Shown: piece after piece, positions 6,212 through 17,700 of the stretch
Numbering within the stretch: position 1 is the stretch's first letter
Layout of the letters: each line of letters opens with the position of its first letter
Source of the DNA: Clostridia bacterium
GTDB lineage: Bacteria; Bacillota_A; Clostridia; Oscillospirales; CAG-272
Direction of reading: 5' to 3'
Assembly (NCBI GenBank): GCA_017462445.1
Contig: JAFTRB010000046.1
Span: 1-21,959, forward strand
Length of the DNA stretch: 21,959 nt
Position numbers and translations under genes: made by a program
Notes under the pieces: model-generated
What the model was told of the DNA's origin: nothing
What the model saw: the letters and a program-made list of their open reading frames with translations, nothing else
Databases searched by the model: none

Positions 6212-6743
6212 TAATCAGGAGTATAGGCGAGAGGGGCTTGCCCCTCCATTTTTTATAGGTAAAGGCGAGGGTGGAAATAAAAGCAAGAATTATAAGCGCC
6301 CTGTAGTCGGGAGAGGGAGTGTCTCCCATCACCTTGATGCCAAAGCCAAGGCTCAAAAGCATCGTCAGAGCAGTACCGATAATAAGCGCGATAATCGCGG
6401 GACGAATACCGCCAAGCACAGCCTTAACACCTGCATATTTCACAAGCCTTGTAAACACCGACGCGATAAGCAGAATTATAAGAAAAGAGGGAAGAACTAC
6501 TCCGAGAGTAGCAAGGAACGAGCCGAGAATGCCACCCTGTGAGGAACCGACGAAGGTTGCCATATTTACCGCAATAGGACCGGGCGTGGACTCGGCAACC
6601 GCAATAAAATTCAGTAGCTCCTCCTCGCTAAGCCAGCCGTTTGCCAGGCAGTCCTCACGAATTAGTGAAATCATTCCGTACCCACCGCCAAAGGAAACCG
6701 CCCCAATCTTAAGGAAGGTCAAAAACAGATTCAGGTAAATCAT
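6171..6743 (-). CDS. Chromate transporter family (CHR) protein, second of a pair
   Basis: A 190-residue integral membrane protein of the short-chain CHR (ChrA-half) family. These function as pairs in place of the double-length ChrA, exporting chromate or another anion across the cytoplasmic membrane. FGGGYGMISLIRED at 18-31 and AESTPGPIAVNMATFVG at 50-66 are the family hallmarks. About five or six hydrophobic helices follow. The start overlaps the end of the upstream CHR gene by four bases (ATGA), implying translational coupling. Many gut clostridia carry such pairs with no known chromate exposure, so the physiological substrate is open. Family firm, substrate uncertain. Confidence 0.9.
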   Translation of the reverse strand: MIYLNLFLTFLKIGAVSFGGGYGMISLIREDCLANGWLSEEELLNFIAVAESTPGPIAVNMATFVGSSQGGILGSFLATLGVVLPSFLIILLIASVFTRLVKYAGVKAVLGGIRPAIIALIIGTALTMLLSLGFGIKVMGDTPSPDYRALIILAFISTLAFTYKKWRGKPLSPILLIIISGVMGVAFYGF

Positions 6744-7324
6744 TTGTTTTCCTCCCCTTTAGCCCTGATAAAGGAGATTGCATAGACCAAAAGCCCAACA
6801 GCCCCGAATATGAGGATATAGAAAATCGAGGAGAAGCTAACCGAAAACAGCGAGAACAGAACAACTGCTATAAGAGTTATCGCCATAATAATTATGTTCA
6901 TCGGGCTTTTCTTCATCTTTTTCAGCATCTTAAGCCCTGCGGACAGTATGAGATAAACCACGCAAACCTGTATTCCGCGGAAGGCAGCAGCCACCCAGGA
7001 TATAGCGAGAAATTGATTGAAGAAAAGCGAAATTAAATATATGATTGTGAAGGAGGGAAGACACATACCGAGAGTGGCAACTATGGCCCCGACAGCTCCC
7101 ATTCGCCTAAAGCCAATGTAGGTCGAGCAGTTTATTGCTATGGGGCCGGGTGTGGATTCGGCAATGGTGACAAGGTCCAAAAATTCCTCGCCATCAAGCC
7201 ATTTTTTCCTCGAAACAAACTCGTTTTCCAACAGGCTTATCATAGCATATCCGCCGCCAAAGGTAAAAAGACCGATCTTCAGCATAGAGAGAAATAAGCC
7301 GACCAATGTCCTAATTTTTTGCAC
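6740..7324 (-). CDS. Chromate transporter family (CHR) protein, first of a pair
   Basis: A 194-residue membrane protein homologous to the gene after it. It shows FTFGGGYAMISLLENEF at 21-37 and AESTPGPIAINCSTYIGF at 54-71, then several hydrophobic helices and a short basic/acidic tail ending EENK. The start codon is GTG at 7324, chosen because GGGG lies seven bases before it. It overlaps the end of the MmcQ-like gene by 14 bases. With the partner gene it likely forms a heterodimeric anion transporter, the two proteins taking opposite membrane orientation as known for short-chain CHR pairs (established for the family; not shown here). Confidence 0.9.
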   Translation of the reverse strand: MQKIRTLVGLFLSMLKIGLFTFGGGYAMISLLENEFVSRKKWLDGEEFLDLVTIAESTPGPIAINCSTYIGFRRMGAVGAIVATLGMCLPSFTIIYLISLFFNQFLAISWVAAAFRGIQVCVVYLILSAGLKMLKKMKKSPMNIIIMAITLIAVVLFSLFSVSFSSIFYILIFGAVGLLVYAISFIRAKGEENK

Positions 7325-7715
7325 ACGTATACCCCTTTCTGCGACCGTTTGCGCATTTTTTCCGCCTTTTTGTCAGCTCATAGCTGCCCGAAAGAAGCCA
7401 GTCGACGGTCTGTCCGTCGCAATCCGACAGCGCAAGCGTGAGCCAATGCGTTTTGTTCATATGGTATGCAGGATATATGCCCGGCTCGTTACCGACAAGC
7501 GACTCAATTACCTCGGGCGCGCACTTAAGGTTGACAATAGCCTTCTCCTCGTTCCCGTCTCGTCCCAGCCTTTTTTCGCTTATCTGCATAGCAATGGCAA
7601 ACCATTTTCCATCACTGTGGCGAAACACCCCGGTAACAAAATCCTCCTCAAAGGGATAGTCCGCCCGTACACCGTAGCGGTCAAATACAAGCTCCTCAAA
7701 TTCGCTCCGTGTCAT
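7311..7715 (-). CDS. MmcQ/YjbR family DNA-binding-like protein
   Basis: A 134-residue protein of the MmcQ/YjbR (CyaY-like fold) family. The family signature is clear at about residues 85-97: YPAYHMNKTHWLTLAL, preceded by a KAIVNLKCAPE segment and with FVTGVFRHSDGKWFAIAM earlier. The C-terminal tail is basic (TKRRKKCANGRRKGYT). The ATG at 7715 is preferred over the longer frame to 7793 because GAGGG lies just upstream and the promoter lies inside the extension. It is first in an operon with two CHR transporter genes and overlaps the next gene. The family's function is poorly defined; a regulatory or binding role for the operon is only a guess. Confidence 0.88.
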   Translation of the reverse strand: MTRSEFEELVFDRYGVRADYPFEEDFVTGVFRHSDGKWFAIAMQISEKRLGRDGNEEKAIVNLKCAPEVIESLVGNEPGIYPAYHMNKTHWLTLALSDCDGQTVDWLLSGSYELTKRRKKCANGRRKGYTCAKN

Positions 7716-7752
7716 AGCCGGTCCCTCACTCCTTAAAAATATAACTATCGCT

Positions 7753-7781
7753 ATTATAGCACAGGCAAGATTCTTTTGCAA
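7753..7781 (-). promoter_or_regulatory. Promoter of the mmcQ-chr-chr operon
   Basis: On the minus strand TTGCAA (7781-7776), a 17-base spacer and TATAAT (7758-7753) preceded by TGC, an extended -10. Expected start is about 7746, some 30 bases before the ATG at 7715. Confidence 0.75.
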
Positions 7782-7813
7782 TGCAAAATGCAAACATTAT
7801 TGCAACTCAAATG

Positions 7814-7842
7814 TTGACAACCGTAAAATATTTTGGTACAAT
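7814..7842 (+). promoter_or_regulatory. Promoter of the small PH-like gene
   Basis: Consensus TTGACA (7814-7819), a 17-base spacer and TACAAT (7837-7842) preceded by TGG. Expected start is about 7849, leaving a leader just long enough for the ribosome binding site. It is divergent from the mmcQ operon promoter, with about 32 bp between the -35 elements. Confidence 0.85.
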
Positions 7843-7864
7843 GTTGGAAAAGGGAGGCGATAAA

Positions 7865-8146
7865 ATGAAAAAAGCATTTATGTGCAGCCTGTGCCATAAC
7901 GGCATTCTCGGCGGCGGACTCTATGTTGATGATAGCTCTCTTACCTATAAAACCGGGAAGCTCACTGTTGAAGCGCGTTATAGAAATCTTGTTTTGCCCT
8001 TCGCCGAAATCGGGACGATCACCTGGAAGTGGATCTTCTTCCCCATAGCTACCGTTCATATGCTTGATGGAAAGGCCTACACCTTCATAATTTTTAATAA
8101 GCGCGGCTTTTTGAAAACCTATGCGAAAGCAAGAGAGTGTATCTGA
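7865..8146 (+). CDS. Small PH/GRAM-like domain protein
   Basis: A 93-residue cytoplasmic protein. The pattern of a single PH/GRAM-like beta domain is visible: GLYVDDSSLTYKTGKL, then a LVLPFAEIGTITW strand pair and a DGKAYTFIIFNKRGFLKTY strand-helix end. Bacterial proteins of this type are small, of unknown role, and usually have no catalytic residues. Two Cys close to the N-terminus (CSLC) could bind metal or be incidental. The ATG at 7865 follows GGGAGG with ideal spacing; the longer frame from 7781 contains the promoter and is rejected. It is a single-gene unit divergent from the mmcQ-chr operon. Assignment to the PH-like fold is by pattern only. Confidence 0.65.
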   Translation: MKKAFMCSLCHNGILGGGLYVDDSSLTYKTGKLTVEARYRNLVLPFAEIGTITWKWIFFPIATVHMLDGKAYTFIIFNKRGFLKTYAKARECI

Positions 8147-8625
8147 GCTTTGAACAGGTAATATCCTTTTATTTCGGGACTCTTGGCTAATGGATTAGGA
8201 GCAAATGAAAGAAGAAGGGCGAGAACATTCTGCCGTATTACGGTTCGCTCGCCCCTTGTGCTTGATTTTGCAAGTTTTGCAAGATGAAAATGCAAAACGC
8301 TTCTTTGCGGTAAAGCGCGAGGACGGCTAAAATCGCTTTTCGGCAACCAACGGGTATCACCCGTTATTTCCTTACACGCGCGAAATTTATAATAATGAAG
8401 TAAACCGCATTGCTTTTTAAGATTTGAAGCCGTAATCCGGGATTTTTTCGCGTAAAAAATTATGAAAAACCATTGTTTTTTCTATGCATTTTCGTTATTG
8501 CATTTTTGGCAAAAATGAAAAATTTTCCTGCGTTTTTATTCATTTGCTGCGTTGATGCAAAAGGAAGTGAAGATGCGCAGATTGTATTTTTTTAAATACA
8601 TTTGTCTCTTTATCGCGTTTTTCTA
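8147..8625. other. Gene-free intergenic region with clustered inverted repeats
   Basis: I see no convincing gene in this stretch. It holds a nested hairpin, GGGCGAG (8217-8223) pairing with CTCGCCC (8248-8254) around an inner CCGTATTACGG. Next comes a 9-bp tandem repeat TTTTGCAAG (8266-8283), which overlaps an inverted repeat GTTTTGCA/TGCAAAAC (8274-8298). A perfect AACGGGT-ATC-ACCCGTT hairpin follows at 8349-8365. The last 250 bases are T/A-rich with no further structure that I can see. The first hairpin may end the PH-like gene's transcript. The block may be a dispersed intergenic repeat. Confidence 0.5.
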
Positions 8626-8654
8626 TTGACAAAATTAACAATTCATCGTATAAT
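8626..8654 (+). promoter_or_regulatory. Consensus promoter of the giant LRR gene
   Basis: TTGACA (8626-8631), a 17-base spacer and TATAAT (8649-8654): full consensus in both boxes. Expected start is near 8661, giving a leader of about 80 bases before the ATG at 8744, with AGGAGG eight bases before the start codon. Confidence 0.92.
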
Positions 8655-8743
8655 TATTAATATTTTATATATGGAATCCGCGTGGTCACGGCTTTCATAT
8701 CAAAAATAGAAAACCATATACACACAATTAGGAGGTAATGTAT

Positions 8744-11700
8744 ATGAAGCAAATGAACAAATGGTTCATAGCTACCATCGCTACATCGGTTGCTCTTGTA
8801 GTGGCTATAATAGTCGCTATAGTGCTTGGCGTAAGCGGCGGTGCGGCAACTCCTGAAATTCCTGAAGGACCTGAAACAGGCAGATATTACTATGATGCGG
8901 AAAGCGGTGAATATTCACTCCATCTGCATAGCGGTAATCAGTTCCTTCTTAATGACGGAGTTAATAAGGTAGGTAAGTATACCGTTTCCGGCGATACCTT
9001 GACCTTTGACTTCACCAAGGATTCCAACGGTGAGGCAAGCGCAAAGCTCGAGGGAAATGTTCTTACATTCACCTACAACAATCAGGAGATCAGATTCCTG
9101 AAGGAGGTTAACTTTACCGTAACCTTCGATGCTAACGGCGGAGAGAGCGCAACAAAGAGCGCGACCGTTATTAACGGTAAATCCGTTGCTAAGCCCAGTG
9201 ATCCCAGCAAGGCGGGAAGCCTCTTTATTGGCTGGTATGCCGATAAGGATCTGACCGTCCCCTACTCATTTGACACAGCTGTTGTAACTGCTGACACAAC
9301 CATTTACGCAAAATGGGTAGCTAAGACAGTTGGTCAGGTTGAGTACACTGTGGACTTTGAGGGCGCAGATGTCGAGGATATGACCACAATCGGCGGAAAG
9401 CTCTACAATGTTCCAACCCCCGAGAAGAGTGGATACACCTTCGGCGGATGGTGGATCAGTGATTTCGAGGATGCTGACAAGCTCACTCGCGTATACACTG
9501 AGGACACCGTATTTAACGCTAACACCACACTCTTTGCAGTATGGACAGTAGCTGAGGGCGACAAGCTCGCAGCTCCTCTTGTAAGCGTTTCCGATAACGG
9601 CCTTAGCTGGGCGAATGCAAATGCGTCCACTTATGCCGTTAAGATTACCGCTCCCAACGGTAATGTAGTTCTTTCGGAGAATGTAAGCGCTACTACAATG
9701 AACTTCGATTTTGATATTCCCGGTGAGTATGTAATCGAGGTTACATCGGTAGCAAACAACACTGCTAACAATTCCGAAACCACCACGCGTTATTACAATG
9801 CCAAGGCTCTTGACAGAGTTTCTCTGTTCACGATAGTCGAGCCCTCCACATTGATATTCAACTCTGTTGGTGCTGACAAATACTACATCACAGTAAAGTG
9901 CGGTAACGAAAACCACAAGCACGATATGATTGATAACGGTAAGTCTACCGTATTCAGCTTTGTAAACTGTGATATGAAGGAGGGCGGTATCGAGTTCGTT
10001 GTTACCGCTGTCAAGAACGGCTATGCTAAGTCGGTTTCCGAGACCTTCGTATGCGAGAGAAAGCTTGATAAGGTTGCTGACATAACCGTTGATGAGTCTA
10101 CCGAGACGGTAGTATGGACTCCCGTTGCCAACGCGATTTACTATTCTGTAAGCGTTACTGTTGGCGATAAGACTCTTCCCACGGTATACACCTCGGATGC
10201 ATTCTATTCGTTCAAGTTTGCTCCCGCAGGTGAAGTAACCGTTAAGGTTGTTCCTGTAACCAAGGGATATCTTTCTCCCGAGGCTGCTTCGGTTACTTAT
10301 ACCAAGACATCTCTTTCTGCTCCCGCAGGCCTTAAGGTAAACGGCACTGTCGTTTCCTGGACCGCTGTTGAGGGCGCAACTCTCTACACCGTTAAGGTTG
10401 GAGCGAAGGAGTTCGAGACAGATAAGACATCCATCGACCTTTCCGAGATCGATGTTACTCTTACCTCCGGCGCAGCATATGTTATAAGCGTTAAGGCAAG
10501 CGCAGGCGATAAGAGCTCTGTATACAGTGACGAGATCACATCTAACTACAATGTATTTGTAGGTAATCTTGTATACGCAAACGGTGTTGTAAGCTGGGCA
10601 CCCGTAATCGGTGACGGAACCTATACTGTTTCCGTTAACGGTGAGGTAATTGCTGATGGCCTTACTAATGTAAGCTCCTATGCGCTTACCTTCAAGGCAG
10701 CAGGTAACTATACCGTATCTGTCAGCTACTGCACAGAGACAAATACCGAGACATTTGATCTCAACGTTTCTATTTTCCGTATTACCTTTGACAGCCGTCT
10801 TGGCTCGGGTGTAGCGCCTATCTACGTTGCTGCGGGAGATATCCTTAATCTTCCCACGACCTCGGTTCGCTCCGGCTATACCTTCTCCGGATGGTACAAC
10901 GCTCCCAGCGCTTCAAACGGTAACGGTAAGAAGTATGACGACGCCTTCTATGGCGAGAAGGACAGCATTATTCTCTATGCTGACTGGACCGCTAACGAGT
11001 ATAAGATCACCCAGAAGGTTGACGAGGGTACAACCGGCGCAACCGACGGTGATATCGTATACGCTACTTACAACCAGAACTTCGTTCTTCCCATTGTAAA
11101 GAGCGACGCAGGCGCGTTTGTTGGTTGGTTCACCGGCGCAGGTGGAACAGGTATCCAGCTCACCAACTCCAGAGGTGAGAGCATCGGTACATATGCCAAC
11201 ATCAGAGATATCGACGCATATCCCTACTTCGCAATAGGAGTCCTTGAGTTCCGCGAGAACAAGGATGGCACATACGCTGTAACAGGCGGTATGAATGTTG
11301 ACCAGGTTGTCGACCTTGTAATTCCCGACACCTACAAGGGCAAGCCCGTCACAATGATTCTTGAGAATGCCTTTGTTGATGCAGAATACTCTCTCGAGAC
11401 AATTTCCATCCCCAACACCGTAACCCTTATCGGTACCGGTGCGCTTGACATCTGCTACTATCTTGAGTCTATCGAGATCAGAGAGGTAGAGGGTGGTCAC
11501 GAGGCTGTATATTCGTCTCACGAGGGCGCTCTTATCAGGAAGGATCTCGATGTAACCTACCTTGAGCTCTTCCCCAGACGTAAGGCCGGTGTATTCACCG
11601 TTCCTCCGACCGTTGACACAATTCGTCACAAGGCATTCTATAACGCAAGCCAGGTTACAAAGGTTATTATTTCCAATGAAGTAACCAAGGTTGCGGAGGA

Positions 11701-14700
11701 GGCGTTCTACAACTGCTCCAAGCTTGAGGCAATCGAGTTTGAGGCTGGTGGAGAAGACGCTCTTACCATCGATGCCAACGCATTCTATTCGGTAAAGAAG
11801 CTTACCGATATCACGCTTCCTGCCCGTGTAAAGAACATCACTCTTGAAACCTTCGACGCTTGTGTAGCTCTTGCTAACATCAATGTTGAAGAGGGCGGAC
11901 AGGATTACGGATCGGTTGACGGAATGCTTACCGACGGTACTCAGCAGACCATTCTTTACTGTCCTATAACCAGAGCGGGCACTCTTGAGATTCCCGTTTC
12001 TGTTCTTGGCATCGGCCAGGGCGCATTCGCAGGCCGTACCGGAATCACATCCGTAATCATTCACAACAAGATGACCGAGATCGGTAAGAACGCCTTCACC
12101 GGCTGTACCGCTCTTAAGTCTGTTGTATTTGAGGGTGGACGCAATGTGGATCTCGTTATTGACGAGAGCGCATTCATTAATGATGCTGCTATCACATCCG
12201 TAAGATTTGAGGCTTCCGCTGATAATACTGCCGACCGTGGCGCAGTAACCATAGGCGTATCTGCCTTCGAGGGCTGTAAGAATATCAACGATCTCTACTT
12301 TGCACCCACTGCAAATATTGAGGAGATTTCCGCTTACGCATTCAAGGATTGCGAGAGAATATCTGCTCTCTCCATTCCCGCAACTACCTCCAAGGTAGGC
12401 GATCGCGCATTCTCCGGCTGTAGAGCTATCCGCACAGTTACCCTCGCAGAGGGCGGTGTAGCTATCGCATTCGGTGATTTCGTATTCTCCGGCTGCACAC
12501 AGCTTACATCCATCAGCCTTCCCGCAACCGTAACCGAATTCGACGGCTCGGTATTCGAGGGCTGTAAGAACATAACAACCATTGAGGTACATGAGGATAA
12601 CCCTGCGCTCGTTGCAGAGGGCGGCATCCTTTACAACAAGGCTAAGACCGAAATCATGTACTTCCCGAGAGCAAGAGCTCTTGACTTCTCCGCGCTTCCT
12701 TCTACTCTTACGAAGATTGGCGCATCCGCATTCCAGGCTAACGAGAACATCACTTCTCTCAGAATTCCCGCAGGTATTACCGAAATCGGCGCTAACGCGT
12801 TTGATGGGTGTATCTACCTCTCTGAGGTAATTTTCGAGACTACCGAGGCTATGTCCATCGGTGATTACGCATTCTCCAACTGTCCCGAGCTTACCTCGAT
12901 AACTCTTCCCGTTAAGCTCACCGAGATCGGTGACTACGCATTCTATGCGTCGGGACTTGGCAAGCCCGCTACTGAGGGTGACGCTTACGAAACCGTAATT
13001 ATTCCCGATACCGTTACCACAATCGGTGACTATGCGTTTGCTTACACTATGCTTGGCAGCATCAACATTCCCGCGTCCGTTGAGACTGTTGGCGAGGGTG
13101 CTTTCTACAAGTGTAAGAACCTTGCGACTCTTACCGTAACCGACGGCGATAAGCCTCTGACTATCGGTAGCGCAGAGGATGAGTACGGCGTATTCGAGGG
13201 TACGATCCTCGCAAGCGTTGACCTCTCCACCAGAACCACCGTGATTGGAGTTAAGGCGTTCAACGGACTTACTACTCTTAAGACCGTTACCATTCCCGAG
13301 GGCTCCAAGCTTACAACGATCGGTGTCAGCGCATTCAACAAGACCTCTCTTACCGCAATCACTCTTCCCGAGGGACTTATAGGTATCGGAGTTGATGCGT
13401 TCAGAAACATTTCTACTCTTGAAGCTGTAACCATTCCTACCACCGTAACCGATATCGGTGAGTATGCCTTCGCAAATATGAGCGGTCTTAAGACCTTCGT
13501 ATTCGCAGGCGCTGATACAGCTGAAACTCCTCTCAGTATCAACGATTACGCCTTCTACAACGATAAGGCGCTCACTACCATTACACTCCCCAAGCGTCTT
13601 GAGAGAGTATATGATAATGTAACTGTTGGTACCGGCATTTCCATCACCTCGTTCTATACCGTATTCGAGGGCTGCTCCGCGCTTGAGAACATCTTCGTTG
13701 CAGACGGCTGCGTTCAGTTCTCTGACATTGACGGTGTATTCTGCATAAACGACGATCAGCGTAATCCTGTAACCGTTGTTTACTGTCCCAGAGGCAAGAC
13801 AGGCACGCTTTCCATCCCCTCTACTGTAACTCTTGTTCACAACCGCGCATTCCGTGGCGTAAAGCTTGAGAGAGTAGAATTCGAGGAGATGCCTAATTGG
13901 AACGGCGAGGCTACTCTTCGTATCGGTGGCACTATGTCCGCTGAGTACGATGATGACGAGAACGCAGTATTCGGTGCTACCTCCAACCAGTGGGGCTCCG
14001 AGAACACCACTCTTAAGGAGGTTGTTCTTCCTGCGCATCTTGCAGCTGTAGGCAGCTATGCATTCCTTAACATTGAGCCTGTCGGCGCTAACTTCACTCT
14101 TACCTTCAACCGTGAGGCTGGTCCCGTTGAGTTCGGTGAGTATGCAATTACCGACAACTACGGCTTAAAGGCTCTCTACCTTCCCAAGGTCGCATCTGTA
14201 CATGAGAATTCCTTCACCGGAAACAGCATGCTTAAGACGGTAGACTTTGCTCTTGGCTCGACTGTTGAGAAGATCAGCTACTGGTCCTTCACCAACAGCA
14301 GCGTTGAGAAGCTTCTCAATATTCCTGCAAGCGTTAAGATCATAGACGATCAGGCATTCTCTACCAGCCCGCTTAAGGAAGTCACCTGGGAGGAGGGCTC
14401 TCAGCTTCATACTCTCGGTACATCCGCATTCTCTAACGCTCAGTTCAAGAGCTTCACATTCCCCGAGAGCCTTGAATTCATAGGCTCCGGCGCATTCAAC
14501 CCCAGAACACTTGAAGAGGTTATTCTTAATAACGTTGTAAAGAGCACTGTTGCGCTCAATGGCGGCTCCATCTTTACATCGTACCAGCAGGCTAACATCA
14601 AGAGCATCGTAGTTCCCGAGGGTAATCCTTATCTCACGGTCGTAGACGGCGCTCTTTACAGCTCGGATATGTCCATACTTATGTATGTACCTCCGATGAT

Positions 14701-17700
14701 GGATATGGGCGGCAAGACCGCGTTCGATATGGATGACCGTGTTACCGTTATCGAGGCATCTGCCTTCTCCTACTATCCTTACGATGTAATCCTCCATGAG
14801 GGTCTGCTTAAGATAGGCGAGAACGCCTTCAGAGCTGCTTCCGCTATTACTGATGTCGTTCTTCCCGCAAGTGTAATTCACCTTGCAGATTATGCGTTCT
14901 ATCAGCTTCCCAACCTTGTTTCCTTCAAGGTTGCAGAAAACTCCAATCTCTCGATTCTCGGTTATGGCGCATTCTACTACAACGAAAAGCTTGCTACCGT
15001 AGAGCTTCCCGATACCGTTTCGGAGATGGATTACAGTGCATTCTACAACTGTAAGGCTCTTGTAAACGTAGATCTTCCCAGCAGCCTTACCCAGATCCCC
15101 AGATTTACCTTCCAGAACTGTACTTCTCTTAAGAATGTTACCATTCACGATAATGTTTCTGTTATCGGCGCAGGTGCATTCTCGGGCTGTTCAGCTCTTG
15201 AAACGATCACCATTCCCGCTTCCGTAGTTGAGTTTGAGGACTACGCTAACTTCGGTGTATTCGAGACCTGCTCCAAGCTGAAGAATGTAATCTTCGCTGA
15301 GGGCGGTAAGCTCACAAATATCCCCGGCGAGACCTTCTCCGGATGTAAGGTTATAGAGGACATCGTTCTTCCCGACACCATTATATCTGTTGCAGGCAAC
15401 GCATTTAAGGATTGTAACGCTCTTAGGAGCATTGTTATCGGCGGAAGCTTCACAGACCTTCCCGCAGAGATCTTCAAGGGCAAGGCTAAGCTCGAGACCG
15501 TTGTTCTTCCCGATTCTGTTGAGAGCATTGGAAATAGCGCGTTCGAAGGCTGCGCAAGCCTCAAGAACTTTACTCTTCCCGCAGAGCTTGAGACTATCGG
15601 CGAGGCTGCATTCCGTGGCTGTGCGGCTCTTCCCTCGGCTACTATCGGTGAGAAGGTTGAGTCTATCGGTGACTTTGCGTTCGACGGATGCTCCTCTCTT
15701 GCTTCCTTGGTATTTGCTGAGAACTGCCAGCTTAAGGCGCTCGGCTCCGACCCTGAGGTTGAGTCTGCGATATTCCGTGGAACCACTGCTCTTACATCCG
15801 TAGTTCTTGCTGACAGCATTACTACCTTGGGTGCAAGCACCTTCCAGGATAGTGGACTTGCAAGTGTTGACTTCCCGTCCAACCTTTCCGCGATAGGTAA
15901 CAGAGCGTTCTCCGGCTGTGTAAATCTCACAAAGGTTGAAATTCCTTCGACCGTTAAGACGATCGGCAACTTCGCATTCGAGGATTGCGCGAACATTACC
16001 GAGGCTAAGCTTTATCTTGGCGTTGAGTACATCGGTACCGGTGTATTTGCAAACTGTACATCGCTTGTATCGGCTAACATTCCCGCATCCGTAATGAGAA
16101 TTGGCGGTAACCCCTTCATCAACTGCTCTTCGCTCACCGACTTCAGATTTGAGGAAGGTAACGAGGACTATATCCTTGAGGACGGCGCTCTTATGGATAA
16201 GGGCAAGTTCACGATCATTTACTACCTGCCCACCAATGTGATTGAGGGCGGCGTATTCGAGATTCCTTCCTCCGTAGGTGTTATCGCAGAGGCTGCATTC
16301 TGTGATTCTCAGCTCGAGCATATTATCGTTCCTGAGAAGGTTGCAGAAATCCCTGCAATGGCATTTATGAACTCTAAGAAGCTTAAGACTGTTAAGCTCA
16401 CCAACAGCATTATATCCGTAGGCGCAGAGGCGTTCAAGGGATGCTCCTCTCTTCTTGAGATCACTATCCACGAGATGACTTCTACCGTCGGTGACGGTGC
16501 GTTTGAGGGCTGTAGCTCGCTTGACAAGGTTGTATTCTCCAACAGAACCATCGCGCTCACCATGGGTGATCGTGTATTCAAGGATTGTACCTCTCTTAGC
16601 GATATCAATGTTCCCGCTCAGCTTACCGGTCTTACCGATTATATGTTCGCGAACACCGCTATCACCGAGTTCGTTGTTCCCGAGAGCGTTACCAGCCTTG
16701 ATGTAAAGGGCGTTCTTGCGGGCTGTACCAAGCTTGAGTCTGTGGTTATTCATGAAAATGTTACCGGTAATCTTGGCGATGAGTTCTTTATGAACTGTGC
16801 AAAGCTTGAGAATGTGGTCCTTCCCGCTGGCATCACCACTATCGGTGAGGTTGAATGTATCGGCTTCCAGCAGTACACAGGCTCCCACTACTTCAGGAAG
16901 TACGGTACCAGCATCTACTCCGGCGCATTCAAGGGTTGTACATCGCTTGAGTCTATTGACCTTTCCAATGTAAGCCTCCTTGGCGCAAACGCATTCGAAG
17001 GCTGTACCTCTCTTAGCGATATTAAGTTCGCTACCGAGATGTACTCTATCGGTGACTATGCATTCGCAGGCTGTACCTCGCTCGTTGAAGTAAACATGTA
17101 CGACAACCTTTACGGCTGTAACGGAAATGCGCCTCTTGATGTTGACTATTCTCAGGTTGACTACAAGCCTTTGGCAATCGGTGCATTCGTATTTGCTGAT
17201 TGTACATCGCTCAGGACAGTAACTCTTCCCGGTACATCCGATGAGAGCTACAACTATCCTAACTATGAGGGTATTGAGGAGCTTAAGGACGGCGCGTTCG
17301 CAGGCTGTACCTCTTTGAAGCTTGTAGTAATTCCTTCGATGAACGAGTTCGAAATCGGAGCAAAGCCCTTCGTTGGAGTTCCCAGTGATTGTGTTGTTTA
17401 CTTCATGGAGTCCTATATGGATGCCGAGTATATCCACTCGACCTATAAGGATTCTCCTGATGAAAACTACAATTACATTGATAACCTCGGTTGGCTCACC
17501 TCCACCGATGCTACAATAATCGGTGTAGACGGCTCCGTTCTTCTGAAGACCAGTACCATCGATACTGCCGATGTTAAGTATTCGGTTCTTTCGACCAACA
17601 ACGGCGCGCCCTCCTTCTCTGACTATGAGATAGGTCCTGACGGCACCGTTTATTCGAAGCTTGGCGGTTACTGGGATGAGCTTCTTCCCGACGGCATGGT

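Noticed and set aside
8119..8346. A 75-residue minus-strand frame in the intergenic region
   Set aside because: It lies over hairpins, overlaps the end of the PH-like gene, and has no ribosome site or promoter that I can see.
10913..14038. A 1,041-residue open frame on the minus strand inside the giant gene
   Set aside because: It is the mirror of the LRR frame. Codons whose complement is a stop (TTA, CTA, TCA) are avoided in the sense gene, so the antisense frame stays open. It has no promoter, ribosome site or known domain, and a Cys/Gly/Ser-rich composition typical of shadow frames.
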